NCBI RefSeq assembly: GCF_002796605.1
Contig: NZ_CP024923.1
Location: forward strand, 62,001-126,000
Origin: Sphingomonas psychrotolerans
GTDB taxonomy: Bacteria > Pseudomonadota > Alphaproteobacteria > Sphingomonadales > Sphingomonadaceae
DNA: 64,000 bases
Reading direction: 5' to 3'
A program made the position numbers and the translations under genes. Positions 17,529 through 24,538 of the stretch are shown here, in pieces; positions within the stretch are counted from its first letter, which is position 1, and every line of letters starts with the position of its first letter. The notes below the pieces were generated by a model. The model made no database searches and had not been told where the DNA came from. It was given only the letters and a program-made list of their open reading frames with translations.

Positions 17529-18872
17529 TTACTCTGCTGCAATCGCCATTGCTTCGGACGCAACCGCAAGTCCGCGGCCGACGCCGGTATAAGTGAAGCC
17601 GGCGGCTTCGACGGCATCGGGCCGATAGATGTTGCGCAGGTCGACCAGCACGCCCTCTGCCATCCGCGCGCGCAATGCTTCGAGGTCGAGCGCGCGGAAG
17701 GCATTCCATTCGGTCACGATCACCAGAGCCGAGGCGCCGTCGGCGGCCTCGTAGGGCGAAGTCGCGAATTCGACATTGGGCAGCAGCGGCCGCGCCGCCG
17801 CCATGCCTTCGGGGTCGAACGCCGCGACCTGCGCGCCGCCGTCCTCGAGCGCCTGGATAATCGCCAGGCTGGGCGCATCGCGCATGTCGTCGGTGTTCGG
17901 CTTGAAGGTCAGGCCGAGCACGGCGATCTTCTTGCCGCGCACCGATCCGCCGCACGCCGTGATGATCTTGCGCCCCATCGCGCGCTTGCGGCTGTCGTTG
18001 ACCGCCACCGTGGCCTCGACGATGCGAATCGGCGCGCCCGAATCCTCGGCGGTCTTGACCAGCGCCAGCGTGTCCTTGGGGAAGCACGAGCCGCCATAGC
18101 CCGGGCCGGCATGGAGGAACTTCGAGCCGATCCGGTTGTCGAGCCCGATCCCGCGGGCAACCTGCTGGACGTCGGCGCCGACGGCCTCGCAGAGATCGGC
18201 GATCTCGTTGATGAAGGTGATCTTGACCGCAAGGAAGGCGTTGGCGGCGTATTTGATCAGCTCGCTCGTCCGCCGCCCGGTGAACAGCAAAGGCGCCTGG
18301 TTGAGATACAACGGGCGATACACCTCCTCCATCACCGGCCGCGCCCGCTCGTCCTCGATGCCGATGACGATGCGGTCGGGGCGCTTGAAGTCCTCGATCG
18401 CCGCGCCTTCGCGGAGGAATTCGGGATTGGACGCGACTGCGAACTGCGCCTCTGGATTGGTCTCGCCGATGATCCGCTCGACTTCGTCGCCGGTGCCGAC
18501 CGGAACGGTGGACTTGGTCACCACGACGGTGAAGCCCTTGAGGCTCGGCGCCATCTCGGCAGCGGCGGCGTAGACATAGGACAGGTCGGCATGGCCGTCG
18601 CCGCGGCGCGAAGGCGTGCCGACGGCAATGAACACCACATCGGCCTGCTCGACCGGTGCGGAAAGCTCGGTCGTGAAGGCGAGACGGCCCGAGGCGACGT
18701 TGCGCGCGACGAGATCGTCGAGGCCCGGCTCATAGATCGGGATCTGCCCGGCGTTCAGCCGCGCGATCTTGCTCTCATCCTTGTCGACGCAAATGACCTG
18801 GTGCCCGAAATCGGCGAAGCAGGCACCCGAGACGAGCCCCACATAGCCCGAGCCGATCATCACGATACGCAT
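17529..18872 (-). CDS. ugd: UDP-glucose 6-dehydrogenase
   Basis: This 447-residue cytoplasmic enzyme oxidises UDP-glucose to UDP-glucuronate with two NAD+. The N-terminal Rossmann motif is RIVMIGSGYVGLVSGACFAD. The catalytic cysteine lies in YGGSCFPKDTLALV, and VLGLTFKPNTDDMRDAPS marks the C-terminal UDP-binding domain. The length fits the family. It lies 25 bases downstream of galU on the same strand, giving a two-step route from glucose-1-phosphate to UDP-glucuronate. This suggests that the polymer made by the neighbouring locus contains glucuronic acid, as in other sphingomonad polymers. Confidence 0.96.
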   Translation of the reverse strand: MRIVMIGSGYVGLVSGACFADFGHQVICVDKDESKIARLNAGQIPIYEPGLDDLVARNVASGRLAFTTELSAPVEQADVVFIAVGTPSRRGDGHADLSYVYAAAAEMAPSLKGFTVVVTKSTVPVGTGDEVERIIGETNPEAQFAVASNPEFLREGAAIEDFKRPDRIVIGIEDERARPVMEEVYRPLYLNQAPLLFTGRRTSELIKYAANAFLAVKITFINEIADLCEAVGADVQQVARGIGLDNRIGSKFLHAGPGYGGSCFPKDTLALVKTAEDSGAPIRIVEATVAVNDSRKRAMGRKIITACGGSVRGKKIAVLGLTFKPNTDDMRDAPSLAIIQALEDGGAQVAAFDPEGMAAARPLLPNVEFATSPYEAADGASALVIVTEWNAFRALDLEALRARMAEGVLVDLRNIYRPDAVEAAGFTYTGVGRGLAVASEAMAIAAE

Positions 18873-18897
18873 TGCGATACTCCTCTAAGATACTTGC

Positions 18898-19791
18898 TCA
18901 GGCCGCGCGGCGCGGCTGGCGGGCGGCGAGCAACTGCCTCGCGAACAATTCGACTTCGTCGGCGAGGTCCTCGCGATCCAGCGCCATCGCCAGATTGGCG
19001 TGGAGGAAGCCGGCCTTGTCGCCGCAATCGTAACGCGTGCCGGCGAAGGTCAGGCCGTGAAAGGCCTGATCGCCGATCATCCGCGACATCGCGTCAGTGA
19101 GCTGGATCTCGCCGCCGGCGCCCTTTTCCTGGCTCGCCAGCACGCCCATTACTTCGGGCTGAAGAATGTAGCGGCCGATCACCGACAGGTTCGACGGCGC
19201 AGTCCCCGCGGCGGGCTTTTCGACCAGCCCCTTCACTTCGGTGAGCGCGCCCGAATGTGTGCCCGGAGTGATGATGCCATAACGATGCGTCTGCTCGTCG
19301 GGCACCACTTCGGCGCAGATCAGATTGCCGCCGACCTGCTCGTACGCCTCGATCATCTGCTTCAGACAACCCGGCTTGCCCACCATGAAATCATCGGCGA
19401 GGAGCACCGCGAACGGCTCGTCGCCGACCACGTCGCGCGCGCACCAGACGGCATGGCCGAGCCCCATCGGCTCTTGCTGACGAACATAAGCGACCGCCCC
19501 CGGACGAAGCCGGGTGTGGTCGAGGATGTCGAGCGACTTGCCGCGCCCGCTCATCGTCGCCTCGAGCTCGAATGCGATGTCGAAATGGTCCTCGATCGCG
19601 CTCTTGCCGCGGCCGGTGACGAAGATCATCTGCTCGATTCCGGCTTCGAGCGCCTCCTCGACCGCATATTGGATCAAGGGCTTGTCGACCACCGGAAGCA
19701 TCTCCTTGGGGATCGCCTTGGTTGCCGGGAGAAAACGGGTACCGAGCCCGCCAACGGGAAACACTGCCTTACGCACACGCTTTGGAGCCAT
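18898..19791 (-). CDS. galU: UTP-glucose-1-phosphate uridylyltransferase
   Basis: This 297-residue cytoplasmic enzyme makes UDP-glucose from glucose-1-phosphate and UTP. The nucleotide-binding start RKAVFPVGGLGTRFLPATKA is followed by PKEMLPVVDKPLIQYAVEEA, VRQQEPMGLGHAVWCA and VLLADDFMVG, all standard GalU blocks. The start is the ATG at 19791, preceded by GGAGGTGGCGT on the minus strand. An 81-residue upstream extension in frame has no conserved features. It is the first gene of a galU-ugd unit with a long leader containing a twin palindrome at 19997-20042. Confidence 0.96.
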   Translation of the reverse strand: MAPKRVRKAVFPVGGLGTRFLPATKAIPKEMLPVVDKPLIQYAVEEALEAGIEQMIFVTGRGKSAIEDHFDIAFELEATMSGRGKSLDILDHTRLRPGAVAYVRQQEPMGLGHAVWCARDVVGDEPFAVLLADDFMVGKPGCLKQMIEAYEQVGGNLICAEVVPDEQTHRYGIITPGTHSGALTEVKGLVEKPAAGTAPSNLSVIGRYILQPEVMGVLASQEKGAGGEIQLTDAMSRMIGDQAFHGLTFAGTRYDCGDKAGFLHANLAMALDREDLADEVELFARQLLAARQPRRAA

Positions 19792-20296
19792 TACGCCACC
19801 TCCTTTGCTGCGATGCAGCATAGACGGGTGACGGCATGAGGGCAATTTCGCCTCACCGTCTCGGGGGCTCCACTGGTCCGTGTTTCCGTCGGAAGCGGAG
19901 CGAAAGCCAAAGGCGCCGGCTCCGCCACGGAGAGAAATGTCCTTTTCGCCCTGTCTGATCTCTCGGCATGTGGCCAATCCATTGCCGCGCCGACCGCCAA
20001 CCAAATGGTTGGCAAGCACGGGTCGTCCAACCATTTGGTTGGACCGAGAAAGCGCGGATTTGCGTGGTTTTTTGCTTTCCGAAGCCGCGTCGCGGGCACC
20101 TGCTTGACTCGATTGCGGGTTTGCGAGTCAAGCAGTCAACCGCATGCGAGGGATGTCGGCGAAAGGCTTCAGTTCCGGGCGCATACTCGAACGTAAGTAG
20201 AACAAACTGGTTTTACAAGCGCCTGGTGCGCGGCTCGACGCCCGCATCCGCTCCGCCAGGGAGAAGTGTCGCCAGGAGCGGCGGCGCGCGGGACCC
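19792..20296. other. Intergenic region between galU and the lacI-type gene
   Basis: About 500 bases without a supportable gene. The region lies upstream of galU (reading left) and downstream of the LacI-family gene, so it should hold the galU promoter and the end of the regulator transcript. It contains the twin palindrome annotated separately. The half nearest the LacI-family gene (about 20100-20230) has no hairpin I would call a terminator. No clear sigma-70 promoter was identified by eye. Confidence 0.6.
19997..20042. promoter_or_regulatory. Twin palindromic sites upstream of galU
   Basis: Two 16-base sites, CCAACCAAATGGTTGG (19997-20012) and CCAACCATTTGGTTGG (20027-20042), are exact reverse complements of each other. 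Each has 7-base arms CCAACCA/TGGTTGG. Their centres are 30 bases apart, close to three helical turns, which suits co-operative binding of a dimeric regulator. They lie about 206-251 bases upstream of the galU start. The binding protein is unknown. Confidence 0.6.
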
Positions 20297-21337
20297 TTAC
20301 CCCGAGGCGGGCGCCACCGAAGCCCGGCGGATCAGCGTCGACACGAACAGCGACGCTTCGCCGTCTTCGCTGTGCGCGCCGCCTTCGCCGCTGACGAGCT
20401 TGAGCGCCGCCGCGCGGGCCATTGTCGCGATCGGCCAGCGCACCGTGGTGAGCGGCGGCCACAAATGCGAGGCGATCGGCGTATCGTCGAAGCCGATGAT
20501 CGAGAGATCCTGCGGCACGTTTAGCCCGCGCTGCCGCGCGACGTGGAGCACGCCCGCCGCCATTTCGTCGTTCGATGCGAACACGGCGGTGGGGCGGGGC
20601 GCCAGATCGAGAAGCTGTTCGGCCGCGCGCATGCCCGATTCGAACTTGTAATCGCCCTGCACGATCAGCGTGCGCTGGAGCGGCAGTCCGGCATGCTCGA
20701 GGGCTTCCTCATAGCCCTTTTGCCGCTCCACAGCCGAACGGAAGCCATGCGGCCCGAGCACGAGCCCGATCCGACGATGGCCCGATTCGATCAGATGCTC
20801 GACTGCGCCGCGCACCGCTTCGCGGTCGTTCGAGGCGACCATGTGCGACGCCTCGTCGAGCGGCGCCGACCCCATCCGGACATAGCGCACGCCCAATTCG
20901 GCGCACAAAGCGGCGAGCTGATCGTTCTCGGAAATGGGCGGCAGGATCATCACCCCGAACGGCCGCTGTCGTTCGAGGAACTGGCCGATATCCCCGAGCA
21001 TCGTCGGCGAGCCGCGATTGACCGGGTGGACGATCAGCTCGAACTCGGTATCGCGCAGCACTTCGAGCATGCCCTGCTGGACGTTGAGCACCATCTGCGC
21101 GTTCGGATTGTCGTGGATCAGCCCGATCAGGAAATTGCGCCGCAGCGCCAGCGCGCGCGCCTGTGGATTGGGCACATAGCCGAGATCGGCGATGACTTCC
21201 TCCACGCGCTTTCGGGTGTCGCCGTTGAGCAAAGGCGACTGGTTGATCACCCGGCTGACAGTCTTCTTGGAGACGCCGGCGATACGCGCGACATCGTTGA
21301 TCGTGGGTTGCGAGCTGCGCTTCATTGCAGAGGGCAT
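20297..21337 (-). CDS. LacI family transcriptional regulator, probable pectin/uronate regulator
   Basis: This 346-residue DNA-binding protein has the N-terminal helix-turn-helix TINDVARIAGVSKKTVSRVI followed by the hinge NPQARALALRR. The C-terminal ligand domain contains LIGLIHDNPNAQMVLNVQQG, AVFASNDEMAAGVL and IIGFDDTPIASHLWPPLTTV. I chose the ATG at 21337; an ATG at 21325 (starting KRSSQPT) is equally possible, and a TTG at 21391 is less so. No strong ribosome binding site decides. It is divergent from the GH28 gene with a TGATACCGGTGTCA site between them. The same box recurs before other pectin genes, so it is the likely regulator, probably relieved by a uronate or KDG. The inducer is inference. 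Confidence 0.9.
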   Translation of the reverse strand: MPSAMKRSSQPTINDVARIAGVSKKTVSRVINQSPLLNGDTRKRVEEVIADLGYVPNPQARALALRRNFLIGLIHDNPNAQMVLNVQQGMLEVLRDTEFELIVHPVNRGSPTMLGDIGQFLERQRPFGVMILPPISENDQLAALCAELGVRYVRMGSAPLDEASHMVASNDREAVRGAVEHLIESGHRRIGLVLGPHGFRSAVERQKGYEEALEHAGLPLQRTLIVQGDYKFESGMRAAEQLLDLAPRPTAVFASNDEMAAGVLHVARQRGLNVPQDLSIIGFDDTPIASHLWPPLTTVRWPIATMARAAALKLVSGEGGAHSEDGEASLFVSTLIRRASVAPASG

Positions 21338-21405
21338 AACCCGGTCCGGCGATTGCGCCAAATGCAGCCGCGAGAGGTGACTTGTTGCCAAACGCCCCCA
21401 ATGCT

Positions 21406-21419
21406 TGATACCGGTGTCA
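21406..21419. promoter_or_regulatory. LacI-type operator between lacI gene and GH28
   Basis: TGATACCGGTGTCA is a 14-base palindrome with one mismatch and a CCGG centre, as typical for LacI-family operators. It lies 39 bases before the GH28 start and about 68 bases before the regulator start, so it could control both directions. It matches four other boxes in the pectin region. Confidence 0.75.
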
Positions 21420-21458
21420 TAAATCGGCCGCCCAGAGCCGGAAAGCGAGAGGGATGCG

Positions 21459-22895
21459 ATGCTGATTCAACCTTCGCGGCGCGATCTGCTCCGCTACGGT
21501 GGCTTGGTCGGAGCGGGCGCGCTGCTGCCCGCCACTGCACTCGCCGCCGCCGATCCGTGGCACCGTGCCGCCGATATCGCGCGCACCGTTCGCGCCCCGG
21601 TCTTCCCGCCGCGTCGCTTCGACATCACTGTATTCGGGGCGAAAGGCGACGGCGTCACTCTCAACACCACCGCCATCGCCAGGGCGATCGAGACCTGCGC
21701 GGCGGCGGGCGGGGGCAGGGTGCTGGTGCCCGCGGGAGACTTCCTCACCGGTGCGGTGCACCTCAAATCCAATGTCGAACTGCATCTGCTCGCCGGCGCG
21801 ACGCTGCGCTTCAGCACCGATCCCGCGCAGTATCCGATGGTCTTCACCCGTTGGGAAGGCGTGGAGCTGATCAACTATTCGCCTTTGGTCTATGCGTACA
21901 AGGCGAAGAACATCGCAATCACCGGCGCGGGCACCCTCGACGGACAGGGGAGCCCCGAACATTGGTGGGCGTGGAAGGGCCCGTGGGGCGGCACCGCCGA
22001 GCATGGCTGGCGCGAAGGCATGCCCGATCAGCGCAAGAGCCGCGCTGTGCTTTTCCAGATGGCCGAGGACCGGGTGCCGGTCGAGAAACGGGTGTTCGGC
22101 GATGGCCATTATCTGCGCCCGTCCTTCATTCAGCCCTATGGTTGCGAGAATGTGCTGATCGAAGGGGTGAGGATCCGCCGCTCGCCCTTCTGGAACGTCC
22201 ATCCGGTGCTCTGCCGCAACGTGATCCTGCGCGGGCTCGACATCATGGGGCACGGCCCGAACAACGACGGCACCGATCCTGAATCGGTCGACATGATGCT
22301 GATCGAGGACTGCATTTTCGATACCGGCGACGATTGCATCGCAGTCAATTCGGGCCGCAACGAGGATGGCCGGCGCCTCGGCGTGCCTTCGCAGAACATC
22401 CTGATCCGTAATTGCCGGATGAAGCAGGGTCATGGCGGGATCACCGTCGGCTCACAGATCTCGGGTGGTGCGCGCTGGGTATTCGCCGAGAAATGCCGGC
22501 TCGACAGCCCCGATCTCTGGTATGCGATCCGCTTCAAGAACAATGCGTTGCGCGGCGGGCTTCTCGAGAATTTCCACTATCGCGACATTCATGTCGGGCA
22601 GGTCGGCCGGGCCGCGATCGCTTGCGACTTCAACTATGAAGAGGGTGCAAAGGGGCGCTTCACCCCGATCCTCCGTCACATCACCATCGAGCGGTTGCGT
22701 GCCACCCGGGCGACGCGGGTGCTCGACAGCCAGGGGCTACCCGGCGCGCCGGTGACCGATATCGCGTTGAAGGATTGCAGCTTCGACGGCGTCACCGAGC
22801 CCAGCATCCTCCGCCACACCGAGCGCGTCGCGCTCAGCAATGTCCGCGTCAACGGCAAGCCCGTTCAGGCGCTCGATCAACTCCAGCCCTTCTGA
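21459..22895 (+). CDS. GH28 polygalacturonase-like enzyme, Tat-exported
   Basis: This 478-residue exported glycoside hydrolase of family 28 hydrolyses alpha-1,4-galacturonan or related pectic chains. The N-terminus SRRDLLRYGGLVGAGALLPATALA is a twin-arginine signal. The body is a right-handed beta-helix with FGAKGDGVTLNTTAIARAIE. The catalytic aspartates lie in NNDGTDPES (about 266) and DTGDDC (about 289), and there is a GHGG motif (about 324). GAGAGGG precedes the ATG at 21459. It is followed by the PL1 gene seven bases after its stop, so both are probably co-transcribed from the LacI-boxed promoter. Endo or exo mode is not decidable from sequence. Confidence 0.92.
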   Translation: MLIQPSRRDLLRYGGLVGAGALLPATALAAADPWHRAADIARTVRAPVFPPRRFDITVFGAKGDGVTLNTTAIARAIETCAAAGGGRVLVPAGDFLTGAVHLKSNVELHLLAGATLRFSTDPAQYPMVFTRWEGVELINYSPLVYAYKAKNIAITGAGTLDGQGSPEHWWAWKGPWGGTAEHGWREGMPDQRKSRAVLFQMAEDRVPVEKRVFGDGHYLRPSFIQPYGCENVLIEGVRIRRSPFWNVHPVLCRNVILRGLDIMGHGPNNDGTDPESVDMMLIEDCIFDTGDDCIAVNSGRNEDGRRLGVPSQNILIRNCRMKQGHGGITVGSQISGGARWVFAEKCRLDSPDLWYAIRFKNNALRGGLLENFHYRDIHVGQVGRAAIACDFNYEEGAKGRFTPILRHITIERLRATRATRVLDSQGLPGAPVTDIALKDCSFDGVTEPSILRHTERVALSNVRVNGKPVQALDQLQPF

Positions 22896-22902
22896 GGTGC
22901 CG

Positions 22903-24222
22903 ATGCTCATACTTGCCCTTCTCGCCGCAGGGCAGACGCCCGAGGTTGCGCAGCAACTCGCCTTTCCGGGGGCCGAGGGCGCTGGCCGTTTCGCGCAGGG
23001 AGGCCGCGGCGGGCAGATGCTGTTCGTCACCAACCTGAACGACAGCGGCCTCGGCAGCCTGCGCGCCGCGATCGAGACCAGGGGTCCGCGGACGATCCTG
23101 TTCCGCGTCTCGGGCACGATCCGCCTCGCCACGCCGCTGGCGATCCGTGAGGGCCGGGTCACGATCGCGGGCCAGTCGGCGCCGGGGGACGGCATCACCT
23201 TGCGCGATCACATGCTGCAGGTTTCGGCCGACGACGTCGTGATCCGTTACATCCGCTCGCGGCTTGGCGACGAATCGAAGACCGAGTCCGACGCAGTGAC
23301 CGTCACCAGGGGCCGTCGGATCATCCTCGATCACGTCTCGGCGAGCTGGTCGGTGGACGAGACGCTGTCGGCCTCGGCGCGCTATCGCGATCCCGCGCAG
23401 GGCTTTTACGATCTCACCGTCCAATGGTCGATCATCGCGGAATCGCTGACCCATTCGCTGCATGCCAAGGGCGACCATGGCTATGGCAGCCTGATTCGCG
23501 GCGGGCGCGGCGCGAAGGTCAGCTTCCACCACAATCTCTGGGCCAATCATTCCGCGCGCATGCCGCGCCCCGGAAATTATGACGGTCCGGAGATCGATCC
23601 GGTTGGCCCATTCTTCGATTTCCGCTCGAACGTTTTCTACAATTGGGGCGGCTCGCGCTCGGGCTACAATGCCGACAAGGCGACGCTGGCGCGGTACAAT
23701 TTCGTCGACAATGCCTATGTCGCGGGCCCGCAATCGACCAAGCCGATCGCCTTCGACGAATCCAACATGCTCGCCAAAGCCTGGTTCGCGGGGAACAGCA
23801 TGAACGGCGCGATCCCCGCCGATCCGTGGAGCCTCGTCAGCGGCATCTCGCCCGAAGGCTATCGTCTCGTCGCGCCGGTGGAGGTGGCGCCGGTCGCTCC
23901 CGATCCGGCTCCGCATGCCTATGAACGCGTGCTTGCCGGCGCCGGTGCCTCGAAGGTCCGCGACGCCGTCGATGCGCGCGTGGTCGCTGGCGTGCGCAGC
24001 CGCACCGGCGCGCAGATCGACAGCCAGCGCGACGTCGGTGGCTGGCCCGCGCTCAAAAGCCTCCCCGCGCCGCGCGATGGCGATAATGACGGAATGCCCG
24101 ATGCCTGGGAGCGCAAGCAGGGGCTCGATCCGAAGCGTGCCGACCCGAATGGCGATCACGATCGCGATGGCTACACCAATATCGAGGAATGGCTCGCCGA
24201 TGTTGCGGAGGGCAGGGGGTGA
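22903..24222 (+). CDS. PL1-like pectate lyase with C-terminal calcium-binding repeat
   Basis: This 439-residue secreted enzyme has a short N-terminal hydrophobic segment (LILALLAAG) and then AFPGAEGAGRFAQGGRGGQM and LNDSGLGSLRAAI, typical of pectate-lyase-like beta-helix proteins of family PL1. Core blocks are TIAGQSAPGDGITLRDH, IRYIRSRLGD, ILDHVSASWSVDET and FHHNLWANHSARMPR with the lyase Arg. The C-terminus DGDNDGMPDAWERKQGLDP with DHDRDGYTNIEEWL is a thrombospondin-3/EF-hand-like Ca-binding motif. The ATG at 22903 has GAGGTG upstream. It would cleave de-esterified pectin by beta-elimination, giving unsaturated ends that KduI and KduD process after further cleavage. Confidence 0.88.
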   Translation: MLILALLAAGQTPEVAQQLAFPGAEGAGRFAQGGRGGQMLFVTNLNDSGLGSLRAAIETRGPRTILFRVSGTIRLATPLAIREGRVTIAGQSAPGDGITLRDHMLQVSADDVVIRYIRSRLGDESKTESDAVTVTRGRRIILDHVSASWSVDETLSASARYRDPAQGFYDLTVQWSIIAESLTHSLHAKGDHGYGSLIRGGRGAKVSFHHNLWANHSARMPRPGNYDGPEIDPVGPFFDFRSNVFYNWGGSRSGYNADKATLARYNFVDNAYVAGPQSTKPIAFDESNMLAKAWFAGNSMNGAIPADPWSLVSGISPEGYRLVAPVEVAPVAPDPAPHAYERVLAGAGASKVRDAVDARVVAGVRSRTGAQIDSQRDVGGWPALKSLPAPRDGDNDGMPDAWERKQGLDPKRADPNGDHDRDGYTNIEEWLADVAEGRG

Positions 24223-24252
24223 ACTGGCGCGTTTCGGCCGGCAAAGTCTCAA

Positions 24253-24266
24253 TGACACCGGTAACC
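24253..24266. promoter_or_regulatory. LacI-type operator, distal copy before the TonB receptor
   Basis: TGACACCGGTAACC shares TGACACCGGT with the other boxes of the region and is the exact reverse complement of TGACACCGGTTACC up to one base. It lies 286 bases before the receptor start. Confidence 0.65.
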
Positions 24267-24388
24267 CGCTGAGGGGGCGCCGAGAGTTCACTTGTTCCCA
24301 AATAATGGGAAACGATCGCCGAATTTCTGGCTGTTGCTGATGTGCAACACGCCGGAAGTCTATGCTGCGGTAAACCGAAAAGGGCGGT

Positions 24389-24402
24389 TGACACCGGTTT
24401 CC
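24389..24402. promoter_or_regulatory. LacI-type operator, proximal copy before the TonB receptor
   Basis: TGACACCGGTTTCC is identical to the 14-base box before the FAH-family gene at 32642. It begins one base inside a TTGACA hexamer, so repressor binding would block a promoter placed there. Confidence 0.72.
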
Positions 24403-24538
24403 GATGATTGGAAACAGACCGCGACATCGCTGCGCCCGGACCTCGGGCCCCGCAGTGAAACAAATGCGTCGGCGGTGGCCGGCGCACGGAACCCGGAACC
24501 GCCCTGAGAGCGGCCCGGAATTAGGCAAGGAGGCTGAC

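Larger units (their letters stand above)
24223..24538 (+). promoter_or_regulatory. Promoter region of the pectin-locus TonB receptor
   Basis: This 316-base gap without a gene contains two LacI-type boxes, 136 bases apart (24253-24266 and 24389-24402). The second box overlaps a TTGACA hexamer that could be a -35 element. AAGGAGG lies at the right edge, ahead of the receptor ATG. The paired spacing would allow DNA looping by a tetramer or by two dimers. Confidence 0.65.
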
